Below are positions 1-6,232 of a stretch of 6,488 bases of DNA, one piece after another. Both the position numbers and the translations under genes were made by a program. Below the pieces are notes generated by a model. It searched no databases and was not told where the DNA came from. It saw nothing but the letters and a program-made list of their open reading frames with translations. This DNA comes from Litoreibacter sp. (GTDB taxonomy: Bacteria > Pseudomonadota > Alphaproteobacteria > Rhodobacterales > Rhodobacteraceae), in contig JABDPP010000196.1 of the NCBI GenBank assembly GCA_013042765.1, positions 1-6,488 on the forward strand, given 5' to 3'. The stretch's first letter is position 1, and each line of letters begins with the position of its first letter.

Positions 1-43
1 CACGGTGAGGCCTTCAGTTCACCCAAACCCGTGAGCCGCTCAG

Positions 44-793
44 ATGACCCGACCCACTGTCCTTATCACCGGTGCCAGCGCCGGAATCGGCGCCGCCACG
101 GCGCAACTGGCCGCACGCGCAGGCTACGACGTGGCAATCCACTACAACTCCGATCGCGATGGCGCAGCACGCGTGGCGGAAACGGTGGAAAAAGAAGGCG
201 GTTCAGCGCTGCTTATTCAGGGCGATGTTTCGAACTCCGAAGACATCTCGCGAATGTTCCTCGAGTTCGACGCGCAGTTTTCGCGCATGGATGCGCTGGT
301 GAACAATGCAGGCATCGTGGATCGCTCCAGCCGCGTCGACCAGATGACCCCGGAAAGGCTGGAGCGCATCATCAGCGTCAACCTGACCGGCGCCATTCTC
401 GTCGCCAAGGAAGGTGTGCTACGTATGTCTACGGCCCATGGCGGGCAGGGCGGCGCGATCGTCAACCTGTCCTCCGTGGCAGCCGTTCTGGGGGCAGCAA
501 ACCAATATGTCGACTATGCAGCGGCGAAAGCCGGGATCGACACCCTGACCAAGGGGCTCGCCCATGAAGTTGCGACAGAAGGCGTGCGCGTCAATGCAGT
601 GCGCCCCGGCATCATCGACACTGAAATCCACGCAAAGGGCGGCTTGCCCAACCGCGCGGTCGATTTGGCGCCGCTCGTCCCGATGAAACGCGCCGGAACA
701 GCCATAGAGGTGGCCGAGGCCATTCTGTGGCTTCTCTCAGACAAGGCCAGCTACGTGACTGGAACCGTTCTGGACGTTTCCGGCGGGCGTTGA
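44..793 (+). CDS. Short-chain dehydrogenase/reductase (SDR), YgfF-like
   Basis: This is a complete 249-residue classical SDR, a soluble NAD(P)-dependent oxidoreductase with a Rossmann fold. The nucleotide-binding TGASAGIG motif is at residues 9-16 and NNAG at 87-90. The catalytic tetrad is visible as N113, S144 (in NLSSVA), Y158 and K162 (YAAAK). The length is normal for the family. The tail (VRPGI, SDKASYVTG, GG near the end) and the ...YVDYAA... active-site strand closely resemble E. coli YgfF, an uncharacterised oxidoreductase, as I remember it. The strand-2 end (HYNSD, 33-37) lacks an acidic residue directly at its tip, which leans towards NADP(H), but this is weak. The ATG at 44 puts the TGxxxGIG motif at the usual distance from the N-terminus; no strong Shine-Dalgarno is seen before it. 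The substrate cannot be told from sequence. The next gene on this strand is 137 bases away and probably separately expressed. Confidence 0.93.
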   Translation: MTRPTVLITGASAGIGAATAQLAARAGYDVAIHYNSDRDGAARVAETVEKEGGSALLIQGDVSNSEDISRMFLEFDAQFSRMDALVNNAGIVDRSSRVDQMTPERLERIISVNLTGAILVAKEGVLRMSTAHGGQGGAIVNLSSVAAVLGAANQYVDYAAAKAGIDTLTKGLAHEVATEGVRVNAVRPGIIDTEIHAKGGLPNRAVDLAPLVPMKRAGTAIEVAEAILWLLSDKASYVTGTVLDVSGGR

Positions 794-842
794 GCTCCTA
801 ACCACTTTCGACGCCCCCGCAATCACCGAAATCCCCCCGAAT

Positions 843-883
843 TTGCCCTTTGGTTGCCTCATCCTTGCCAAAAATCAGGGCAA
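843..883. repeat. Phased TTGCC direct repeats with inverted copy
   Basis: TTGCC occurs at 843-847, 854-858 and 865-869, exactly 11 bases apart, so all three lie on about the same face of the helix. The outer copy extends to TTGCCCT (843-849) and has a perfect inverted partner AGGGCAA at 877-883. A second nested arm pairs TTTGG (849/850-853) with CCAAA (868-872). The element sits 48-88 bases before the start of the following gene. It could be an operator or a structured leader. TTGCCA at 865-870 also resembles a -35 hexamer, but I see no fitting -10. What is observed is the pattern; a regulatory role is inferred. Confidence 0.4.
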
Positions 884-917
884 CTCTTGGTCCAACGCAT
901 ATCGCAAGTGATCAGGT

Positions 918-926
918 AAGGGGTGA
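918..926 (+). promoter_or_regulatory. Ribosome binding site deciding the start at 931
   Basis: AAGGGGTGA matches the extended Shine-Dalgarno consensus AGGAGGTGA at seven of nine positions, and its G run ends seven bases before the ATG at 931. It favours this ATG over an in-frame TTG at 850, which has no comparable site and would add 27 residues of low-similarity leader. Confidence 0.7.
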
Positions 927-930
927 GACG

Positions 931-2229
931 ATGTCAGATATCCGTACAAATTTCGATCAGACTATGATCCGTCTGGCGGGCCGTATGGACGAGGTTCTGG
1001 ACTACCCCCTCACGATCTTTGGCGCGATAGTTTCGATGCCTGAAACGGGCTGGGCGGGTTTCAAAAAGGTAGCCCTGCGTCCCTTCGCTCTGCGCGACCT
1101 CAAGAAACGCCTCATCATCCGCGCCACCGATCGCGACGAAGAAGCAGCCGAACGCCAGGTCTTGGCCGACGAAGTCGACGCTTGTCTTGCCAAGGGCGAC
1201 TGGCTCGAGCTTGCTGCCTCGTTCCGGCATCTCGACCAGACCCGCAACGCGACCCGCTCCGGCGTGCGGCATTTGGAGATTGCGATGCAGTATCTGCGCG
1301 CCAGAACCAGCGTCAGCTTCGAAGAGCCCAATGGCTGCTCCTACGAAATGACCTTCGACTTCTCCCCTGAACTGATCTCCGAGCTTACAGAGCTTCAGGA
1401 AGACAACCCCGACAACTACGCTCTTGCCGCGATCCTCGCGCGGCTCCATCTCGATTGCGGTTGGGCTGCACGGGGCAGTCGGTGGGCCGATGCCGTGGGA
1501 GAAAGCGGCTGGGTCGCGATGAACGAGCACTACCACCGCGCACGCAATATTATCACGCGCTTCGATCCGGTTGCCTATAACTCCCCGCTTCTGGCCGAAA
1601 TCCAGTATCGGCTCTGCGTCGGGTTGGAAAATGGCCGCGAACGCCTTCTTGAATCCTTTACTGACTGGTCGGATCTGGACCCCACAAATCTGACCGTCTA
1701 CCGCCAGCATGCCTATCATTGCCTGCCCCGTTGGTTCGGAGACTACAAAACCCTCGAACAGCAAGCAGAGGCTGCCCGTCTGGCAACCCGTGATGCCTTC
1801 GGCGACGCCGCATATACGGTCATGATGATGCATGCCTTGCGGTTTGAAGACGGCGCGGCCCACTACTTGAAACCGGATCTGTTTCTCAGCGGGCTCGACA
1901 GCCTTCTGCAAACCTTCGAGAGCAATCCCTATCGCTTCACGGCTACTTGTTCGGAATTACAGGACGCACTGGAGCACCAGTATTATCATTTGCTTGGTGC
2001 CAAGCGGGCCAAGAAACGCGTTGCCAAGGTCATTCGTGCCGGACTGCCCGCGATTGTGCGCCGCCATCTCAGTGTTTTCTGCAGCGTTGCATGGGATCAG
2101 CCCGAGGACGATTTCCTGATCGCTGTCGCCCCGGCCTTTTCCGACGAACTCGACAGTGGTGCAACAGTCGCCGTGACAGCGCGCGGCATCAATGTGATCG
2201 ATCCGGAAGAGGAAGCCGTCGCTGCCTGA
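931..2229 (+). CDS. Conserved-looking hypothetical protein, helix-rich (TPR-like?)
   Basis: This is a 432-residue protein I cannot assign to a characterised family. It has no signal peptide and no hydrophobic segment long enough for a membrane helix, so it is probably cytoplasmic. Residues about 145-360 read as a series of amphipathic helices with regularly placed Trp, Tyr, His and Arg (for example ARLHLDCGW at 169-177, HYHRARNI at 200-207, CLPRWFGDY at 264-272). This is suggestive of a TPR-like or DUF4034-like helical repeat scaffold, but only loosely. The C-terminus (about 391-432) is more beta-like and ends in an acidic tail (DPEEEAVAA). No catalytic motif is recognised. The ATG at 931 is chosen because it follows a good ribosome binding site. 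The gene is preceded by the phased TTGCC element and ends ten bases before the convergent transglycosylase gene. A long open frame on the opposite strand looks like a codon-bias shadow. Confidence 0.82.
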   Translation: MSDIRTNFDQTMIRLAGRMDEVLDYPLTIFGAIVSMPETGWAGFKKVALRPFALRDLKKRLIIRATDRDEEAAERQVLADEVDACLAKGDWLELAASFRHLDQTRNATRSGVRHLEIAMQYLRARTSVSFEEPNGCSYEMTFDFSPELISELTELQEDNPDNYALAAILARLHLDCGWAARGSRWADAVGESGWVAMNEHYHRARNIITRFDPVAYNSPLLAEIQYRLCVGLENGRERLLESFTDWSDLDPTNLTVYRQHAYHCLPRWFGDYKTLEQQAEAARLATRDAFGDAAYTVMMMHALRFEDGAAHYLKPDLFLSGLDSLLQTFESNPYRFTATCSELQDALEHQYYHLLGAKRAKKRVAKVIRAGLPAIVRRHLSVFCSVAWDQPEDDFLIAVAPAFSDELDSGATVAVTARGINVIDPEEEAVAA

Positions 2230-2239
2230 GCGCAGTCGA

Positions 2240-2872
2240 CTAGCGTGATGCCCGAACTTTTGGCCGGGCAGAGCGGCTAAGGCTGCAATAGGATTGTTCG
2301 CGGGTAAAGGCCGCCATTCGAGCGCGTTTTTCGCTATAGCGCATCGGCCCCCAGTCGGCGGCGATCCCGGCGAGTTTATCCCCCTTAAGTGCCACGACAC
2401 CGTCGCGCGGAACCGTGACCGACCAGATCCGCACAGCGCAGCTCAGATTTGCTGCCGGATCCTTGAGGTCCGCCCCGCTGCGGGCCGTACAGCCATATCC
2501 ACGCGCTGTTGCCGGAGCAATCTGCAGCAACCCGAACCACTTCCCGGATCCGACAGCGTCAGGCTTGAACGTGCTTTCATACCTGGCCAGTGCCGAGAGC
2601 AGGCCAGTCCAGAACGCAGCACGGCTTTTCGCATTCGCTGCCACGTATCCCGGACACCACGTGACGATATCCGAGGGCTCGCTGAGCAACAGCGCGGAGC
2701 CGTGGCCGGACAAGGCCGCACCAGCCTCACGCGACCAGATCGCACCCTGCGGGTGTGTATCCCACTGGGCCGCTCCCGGTTGATCCTGCCGGGCCACCGG
2801 CCGCAAGGACTGGGCCTGAGAGATTTGCCCCAAGAGAATCAGGCAGAGGCAGCAGAAGGTGAGAAAACGCAT
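2240..2872 (-). CDS. Exported lytic transglycosylase-like protein (SLT domain)
   Basis: This 210-residue protein begins with a Sec-type signal peptide (hydrophobic core about 3-15, likely cleavage after SQA at 18-20; no lipobox), so the mature protein should be periplasmic. The centre carries the signature of the SLT transglycosylase fold: RYEST with candidate catalytic E99, then the GLLQIAPATA block (114-123), and a later ADWGP (172-176). Enzymes of this family cleave the MurNAc-GlcNAc bond of peptidoglycan, forming an anhydro-MurNAc end. The mature part has four cysteines (C73, C128, C145, C196), an even number compatible with disulfides. I recall the same WCPGY / GC / SCAVRI / YC pattern in Rhodobacterales homologues. 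It is a short stand-alone domain rather than a full Slt70. The start at 2872 gives a clean signal peptide although the upstream Shine-Dalgarno is weak. It is convergent with the gene ending at 2229 and divergent from gatB. Catalytic activity itself is inferred. Confidence 0.88.
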   Translation of the reverse strand: MRFLTFCCLCLILLGQISQAQSLRPVARQDQPGAAQWDTHPQGAIWSREAGAALSGHGSALLLSEPSDIVTWCPGYVAANAKSRAAFWTGLLSALARYESTFKPDAVGSGKWFGLLQIAPATARGYGCTARSGADLKDPAANLSCAVRIWSVTVPRDGVVALKGDKLAGIAADWGPMRYSEKRARMAAFTREQSYCSLSRSARPKVRASR

Positions 2873-2974
2873 GCCGAATGATCTGTTGTTTTTCGTGCTC
2901 CGGGCAAGTCCATCCGGTCGCGATTGGCCGGTTTGGCGATAACCCGCCTCTGAGCGTTCATGGCATCATTTAAA

Positions 2975-3023
2975 GGGCGCAGCTCAGCTGGCTACAGGCT
3001 GCCTGATGGCTCTTGCCGCGCCC
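2975..3023 (+). promoter_or_regulatory. Potential stem-loop in the gatB leader
   Basis: GGGCGC (2975-2980) is perfectly complementary to GCGCCC (3018-3023), enclosing 37 bases that can form a further CAGG / CCTG hairpin. The 5' part (GCTCAGCTGG) happens to resemble a tRNA D-arm. It lies about 50 bases before the gatB start and may be in the mRNA leader. A regulatory role is only inferred; no T-rich run follows that would make it an intrinsic terminator. Confidence 0.3.
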
Positions 3024-3056
3024 ACGTCCGTGACATAAAACCCCAGCCAACCAGTC

Positions 3057-3062
3057 AAGGGA
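3057..3062 (+). promoter_or_regulatory. gatB: Ribosome binding site of gatB, deciding the start at 3071
   Basis: AAGGGA lies eight bases before the ATG at 3071. A second in-frame ATG at 3062 overlaps this site and would have no room for one, so the start at 3071 (MLDLTYE...) is preferred. That N-terminus is what I expect for Rhodobacterales GatB. Confidence 0.7.
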
Positions 3063-3070
3063 TGCAACAG

Positions 3071-4582
3071 ATGCTCGACCTCACTTATGAAGCTCCAAAA
3101 CCCAAGATCATTTCCGGCGCCAAGCAGGATTGGGAGCTCGTGATCGGCCTCGAGGTACACGCGCAGGTCTCGACCAATGCAAAGCTGTTTTCCGGCGCTT
3201 CGACCCAGTTCGGGGCCGAGCCCAATTCCAACGTCGCTTTCGTTGACGCGGGCATGCCGGGCATGCTGCCGGTGATCAACGAGGAATGCGTTGCACAGGC
3301 GGTGCGCACGGGCCTTGGCCTGAAAGCGGATATCAACCTGTACTCGGCCTTTGACCGGAAGAACTACTTCTACCCTGACCTGCCACAGGGCTACCAGATC
3401 TCGCAACTCTACCACCCGATTGTGGGCGAAGGGGAAGTGTTCGTCGACATGGGACCGGGCGTGGCCCGCGTGGTCCGTATTGAACGCATCCACCTTGAGC
3501 AGGATGCCGGCAAATCGATCCACGACATGGACCCGCATATGTCCTTCGTCGACCTCAACCGCACTGGCGTCGCGCTGATGGAGATCGTCTCCCGCCCCGA
3601 TATCCGAGGCCCCGAAGAGGCCGCCGCCTATGTCGTCAAGTTGCGCCAGATCATGCGCTATCTGGGAACCTGCGACGGCAATATGCAGAACGGCAACCTG
3701 CGGGCAGATGTGAACGTGTCGATTTGTGAACCCGGCGCTTATGAGAAATACATGGAGACGCAGGATTTCTCGCACTTAGGAACACGTTGCGAGATTAAGA
3801 ACATGAACTCCATGCGTTTCATCCAGCAGGCCATCGAACACGAAGCACGCCGCCAGATCGCCATCGTCGAAGGCGGCGGCAAGGTTGATCAGGAAACCCG
3901 GCTCTACGACCCCGACAAGGGCGAGACGCGCTCGATGCGCTCCAAGGAGGAGGCGCATGACTACCGCTACTTCCCCTGCCCCGATCTGCTGCCTCTGGAG
4001 ATCGAACAGGACTGGGTGGACGACATCGCAGCTAGCCTACCCGAATTGCCCGACGCGAAACGCGAGCGCTTCATGGGCGATTTCGGTCTGAGCGCTTATG
4101 ATGCCAGCGTTCTGACCTCCGAAGTGGCCAACGCCGCATATTTCGAGAAAGTCGCCGAAGGACGGGACGGCAAGCTGGCGGCCAATTGGGTCATCAACGA
4201 GCTCTTTGGTCGCCTTAAGAAGGAAGACCATGACATCACTGAGTCGCCTGTCTCTCCCAACCAGTTGGGCGGTATCATCGATCTGATCTCCAAGGGCGAC
4301 ATCTCCGGTAAAATCGCTAAGGATCTGTTTGAGATCGTCTACACCGAAGGCGGGGATCCGGCCCAGATCGTCGCAGCACGCGGCATGAAGCAGGTCACCG
4401 ATACCGGCGCAATCGAAGCTGCTGTAGACAAGATCATCGCCGAAAATCCCGCACAGGTCGAAAAGGCCAAGGAGAACCCAAAGCTTGCCGGCTGGTTCGT
4501 TGGTCAGGTCATGAAGGCAACCGGTGGCAAGGCCAATCCGAAAACCGTGAACGAGATCGTCTCTAAGAAACTGGCCGGCTGA
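3071..4582 (+). CDS. gatB: Asp-tRNA(Asn)/Glu-tRNA(Gln) amidotransferase subunit B
   Basis: GatB is the kinase/transamidase subunit of the GatCAB complex. It activates the carboxylate of Glu on tRNA(Gln), or Asp on tRNA(Asn), with ATP and uses ammonia passed from the glutaminase GatA to make Gln-tRNA or Asn-tRNA. The protein is 503 residues, a normal GatB length. The catalytic domain begins with IGLEVHAQ (25-32) and AKLFSGAS (37-44), followed by [18 protein letters not shown] (95-112), the HLEQDAGKS block (141-149), and the family signature around [15 protein letters not shown] (160-174). [11 protein letters not shown] (207-217) and [10 protein letters not shown] (297-306) close this domain. 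The C-terminal YqeY-like tRNA-recognition tail runs from about 350 to the end ([20 protein letters not shown]). No gatA or gatC is present here; in many alphaproteobacteria gatB stands apart from them. One oddity is C303 in FPCPDL, where most homologues I remember have an acidic residue. Confidence 0.98.
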   Translation: MLDLTYEAPKPKIISGAKQDWELVIGLEVHAQVSTNAKLFSGASTQFGAEPNSNVAFVDAGMPGMLPVINEECVAQAVRTGLGLKADINLYSAFDRKNYFYPDLPQGYQISQLYHPIVGEGEVFVDMGPGVARVVRIERIHLEQDAGKSIHDMDPHMSFVDLNRTGVALMEIVSRPDIRGPEEAAAYVVKLRQIMRYLGTCDGNMQNGNLRADVNVSICEPGAYEKYMETQDFSHLGTRCEIKNMNSMRFIQQAIEHEARRQIAIVEGGGKVDQETRLYDPDKGETRSMRSKEEAHDYRYFPCPDLLPLEIEQDWVDDIAASLPELPDAKRERFMGDFGLSAYDASVLTSEVANAAYFEKVAEGRDGKLAANWVINELFGRLKKEDHDITESPVSPNQLGGIIDLISKGDISGKIAKDLFEIVYTEGGDPAQIVAARGMKQVTDTGAIEAAVDKIIAENPAQVEKAKENPKLAGWFVGQVMKATGGKANPKTVNEIVSKKLAG

Positions 4583-4596
4583 CAACCCCGGCAGTT
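4569..4596 (+). terminator. Hairpin across the gatB stop codon
   Basis: AACTG-CCGG (4569-4578, one bulged G) pairs with CCGGCAGTT (4588-4596), giving a nine-pair stem with a nine-base loop that includes the stop codon at 4580-4582. It is not followed by a T tract, so it is not a canonical intrinsic terminator. It could stabilise the 3' end of the transcript or contribute to weak termination. Confidence 0.3.
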
Positions 4597-4662
4597 GCTC
4601 ACTGGAACTCATCCTTGGCGTGTTCTGGATGCATCATGTCGCCCGATGCGTGCCCTATGGGC

Positions 4663-4692
4663 TTGGACCAGCGCGGCGAGCTACGCTAGGAA
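4663..4692 (+). promoter_or_regulatory. Possible promoter of the DUF4177 gene
   Basis: TTGGAC at 4663-4668 resembles a -35 element. TAGGAA at 4687-4692, after an 18-base spacer, is a weak -10 candidate (three of six consensus positions). It lies in the 130-base gap between gatB and the next gene, 20 bases before its start codon. Apart from this and the hairpin at the gatB stop I see nothing in the gap. Confidence 0.25.
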
Positions 4693-4712
4693 CGCCAAAA
4701 CGGAGCCTTTTC

Positions 4713-5066
4713 ATGCCTGCTTATGAGTATCGCGTCATTGCCGCCCCTCGAAAGGGTAAATCCGCCAAGGGCCTGCGCTCCGGAGCGGAGCGGTTCGCCC
4801 ATGCGATTGATATTACCCTCAACGAAATGGCCGAAGAAGGATGGGAGTATCAACGCGCCGAAACCCTGCCCGCTGAGGAGCGTAAAGGCCTCACAGGCAA
4901 GAAGGTCGTTGAACATGCCCTTTTGGTATTCCGGCGCGAAGTGGACGAGAGCGACTATCAGGACGAAGACGTGGCCACACCTGTCGAAGCGAGCACTCAA
5001 GTCTTCGCACATCAGGATCCGCCTTTGTCTCGCGCCGCCAAGAACGACCCGCAAAAACCGGAATAA
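4713..5066 (+). CDS. DUF4177 domain-containing small protein
   Basis: This is a 117-residue soluble protein of unknown biochemical role. Residues 3-75 fit the DUF4177 pattern: an opening YEYRVI strand (4-9), a helix with ERFAHAID..LNEMAEEGWEY (26-46), and a final VEHALLVFRR strand (66-75). The GxK-rich loop after the first strand and the LPAEERKGLTG segment (52-62) match Rhodobacterales members as I remember them. The remaining 40 residues are acidic and polar, probably disordered. The ATG at 4713 is preferred to longer upstream starts because GGAG (4702-4705) lies seven bases before it and the domain starts at once. No signal peptide or membrane segment is seen. The gene converges on the bolA-like gene, with 22 bases between the stop codons. 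Confidence 0.88.
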   Translation: MPAYEYRVIAAPRKGKSAKGLRSGAERFAHAIDITLNEMAEEGWEYQRAETLPAEERKGLTGKKVVEHALLVFRREVDESDYQDEDVATPVEASTQVFAHQDPPLSRAAKNDPQKPE

Positions 5067-5088
5067 ATGACAGCGCTCTTGTGAAATC

Positions 5089-5355
5089 CTACTCCGAGAT
5101 TTTCAGCGCAAGCGCATGAATTTTTGAAATAATTTCCGAGCCAAGCGCATTATGTACCGCCCGATGTCGCGCGATGCGGCTCTGGCCGGCGAAAGCCTCG
5201 GAAGCAATTTCCACGTTGAAATGGCTCTCGCCACCCTCCTGGAAGCCAGCGTGCCCACGATGGGACTCGCTGTCATCAACCACGTTCAGAATCCGGGGGC
5301 TGAACGCCGCCTCGAGCTTTGCCGTAATCTGATCTTCCATCTTCACCGTCTGCAT
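5089..5355 (-). CDS. bolA: BolA family protein
   Basis: This 88-residue protein has the whole BolA domain. DDSESHRGHAG is at 27-37, followed by GGESHFNVEI (41-50), AFAGQSRIARHRAVHNAL (54-71) and the invariant C-terminal H80 in KIHALAL. Known BolA proteins partner monothiol glutaredoxins and share a [2Fe-2S] cluster, with the C-terminal His as a ligand, and act in Fe-S or redox homeostasis. E. coli BolA also affects morphology and biofilm genes. Which role applies here cannot be told. The start is ambiguous between the ATG at 5355 and an in-frame ATG at 5340 (M6). The first is kept because AGG lies a few bases upstream, whereas the second has GGTGAAG directly abutting it. The gene is divergent from the J-domain protein, with 124 bases between the start codons, and convergent with the DUF4177 gene. 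The domain arrangement HRxVHxAL suggests the BolA1 type rather than the IbaG/BolA2 type. Confidence 0.93.
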   Translation of the reverse strand: MQTVKMEDQITAKLEAAFSPRILNVVDDSESHRGHAGFQEGGESHFNVEIASEAFAGQSRIARHRAVHNALGSEIISKIHALALKISE

Positions 5356-5479
5356 CCTCGCCTGGCCTTATCTTATGTGCTGCCCCGTCTCTGGGATTTC
5401 AGCATTATTTTCGCTTCGGCCCCTTCAACTCGCCGGAATAAACCTTAAACTCTCTGTTCCGAGTCGAAAAGGTAGTGTC
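5356..5479. promoter_or_regulatory. Divergent promoter region, bolA / J-domain gene
   Basis: These 124 bases must carry both promoters unless transcription comes from further away. On the plus strand TTCAAC (5424-5429) and TAAACT (5446-5451), 16 bases apart, form a weak promoter candidate. On the minus strand TTGAAG overlaps the same -35 position, and TAAGAT (complement of about 5367-5374) is a -10-like hexamer nearer bolA. Neither pair is strong. The region is AT-richer than its surroundings. Confidence 0.3.
5469..5472 (+). promoter_or_regulatory. Ribosome binding site deciding the start at 5480
   Basis: AAGG lies seven bases before the ATG at 5480. The open frame continues 35 codons further upstream, into the divergent promoter region, but without a comparable site and with a sequence unlike the family, so the start at 5480 is preferred. 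Confidence 0.6.
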
Positions 5480-6118
5480 ATGGCGAAAGCCCCGTTTGAT
5501 CCATTTGAGTTCGATATCTCAGTATCGACCGACAAGAAACGCCGCGCAAAAGGCCGCCGCGGGATGTCCGGGGCTGTCGAAACTTCGCAGCGCACCTGCG
5601 AGGCGCCGGGCTGCAAGGAAGCGGGCAAATACCGCGCACCGAAATCACCTGACGTGCTGGATGACTATTACTGGTTCTGCAAGGACCACGCCCGCGAATA
5701 CAACCTGAAATGGAACTTCTTTGAGACCCATACGCAGGAGGAGATGGAACGCCAGATGTCTTCGGACAAGGTCTGGGAGCGGGAAACCAAACCTCTCAAG
5801 AAAGGTGTGGAGCAACAGGCCTGGTCGCGGCTGGGCGTTGATGATCCGATGGCAGTGCTTGGCGAAAATGCCACCCGCAATCCTGGACGGGGATCGGGCG
5901 GAACCGGCCGCAAGCTGCCACCGAAGGAACGTCAGGCGCTTGAGATCCTGCAGGGCAGCGCCAGCATGACGAAAGCAGAGTTGCGAAAGCAGTATAAATC
6001 ACTGGTCAAAGACCTGCACCCGGACATGAATGGCGGTAACCGCGCTGACGAAGAGCAGCTGCAAAATGTTGTCTGGGCGTGGGATCAGATAAAGGACAGC
6101 CGGAATTTCGTGGACTGA
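5480..6118 (+). CDS. J-domain (DnaJ-like) co-chaperone with N-terminal Cys/His cluster
   Basis: This is a 212-residue soluble protein with a J domain at its extreme C-terminus. Residues about 152-212 contain ALEILQG, a helix LRKQYKSLVKDL (168-179), the HPD motif (180-182) that stimulates DnaK ATPase, and a helix III followed by QIKDSRNF. There is no Gly/Phe linker, DnaJ zinc domain or C-terminal substrate domain, so it is a type III J protein. The N-terminal half has a basic stretch (KKRRAKGRR, 19-27) and C40-x4-C45-x21-C67-x2-H70, which could bind a metal. Residues about 75-110 are helical and charged (TQEEMERQM). The DnaK client is unknown. In several alphaproteobacteria a gene of this type sits between bolA and cobS, as here. 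A link to cobaltochelatase assembly or Fe-S maturation is a guess from position. The start is supported by the ribosome binding site at 5469. Confidence 0.9.
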   Translation: MAKAPFDPFEFDISVSTDKKRRAKGRRGMSGAVETSQRTCEAPGCKEAGKYRAPKSPDVLDDYYWFCKDHAREYNLKWNFFETHTQEEMERQMSSDKVWERETKPLKKGVEQQAWSRLGVDDPMAVLGENATRNPGRGSGGTGRKLPPKERQALEILQGSASMTKAELRKQYKSLVKDLHPDMNGGNRADEEQLQNVVWAWDQIKDSRNFVD

Positions 6119-6145
6119 AGGCCCGATTAAGCGCCGATTTCAGAG

Positions 6146-6162
6146 CCGGATGGATATTCCGG
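6146..6162 (+). other. Small hairpin between the J-domain gene and cobS
   Basis: CCGGA (6146-6150) pairs with TCCGG (6158-6162) around a seven-base loop, with a possible extra G-T pair outside. A TTTTGTT run follows only about 18 bases later, so it is a poor terminator. The rest of the 114-base gap (6119-6232) shows no clear promoter, so cobS may be cotranscribed with the J-domain gene. Confidence 0.25.
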
Positions 6163-6232
6163 TCCTTGCCCTCAGGTCCGTTTTGTTGCATCCCACTCGA
6201 ATTGCGCGAAAGAGGCGGATCAGGAACTAATT

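Larger units (their letters stand above)
2873..3070. other. Divergent intergenic region, transglycosylase gene / gatB
   Basis: This stretch of 198 bases separates two genes facing away from each other, so it should hold both promoters. I cannot identify convincing -35/-10 pairs. It contains a small hairpin GGCG (2935-2938) / CGCC (2945-2948) and the larger GC-clamped stem at 2975-3023, annotated separately. An in-frame ATG at 2960 opens 37 codons upstream of the chosen gatB start, but the extension does not resemble GatB. Confidence 0.5.

Noticed and set aside
2..34. A possible tail of an upstream gene ending in TGA at 32-34
   Set aside because: Only ten codons are visible, with no recognisable sequence, and any random frame could end so. 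It cannot be supported.
852..868. A sigma-54 promoter (GG-N10-GC) in the TTGCC array
   Set aside because: The GG at 852-853 and the GC at 867-868 are 13 bases apart, not 10, so the -24/-12 spacing does not fit.
850..930. TTG start at 850 for the 432-residue gene
   Set aside because: It lacks a ribosome binding site, runs through the repeat element, and the ATG at 931 has a good site.
934..1911. A long open frame of 325 codons on the minus strand
   Set aside because: It lies wholly opposite the 432-residue gene, has no ribosome binding site or recognisable domain, and is typical of antisense shadows in GC-rich codon-biased DNA.
2294..2881. A 195-codon plus-strand open frame opposite the transglycosylase gene
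   Set aside because: The minus-strand reading has a signal peptide and SLT motifs; the plus-strand product is Arg/Pro-rich with no domain.
2975..3048. A possible tRNA gene (GCTCAGCTGG resembles a D-arm)
   Set aside because: The T8-A9 bases are missing, the D-stem partner is absent, there is no anticodon stem, and no TTCGA T-arm follows.
2960..3070. N-terminal extension of GatB from the ATG at 2960
   Set aside because: The extra 37 residues do not resemble GatB, lie over the putative leader stem, and the protein from 3071 already has full family length.
2984..3775. A 263-codon minus-strand open frame opposite gatB
   Set aside because: GatB is unmistakable on the plus strand; the antisense protein is His/Val-rich and resembles no family, as expected for a shadow.
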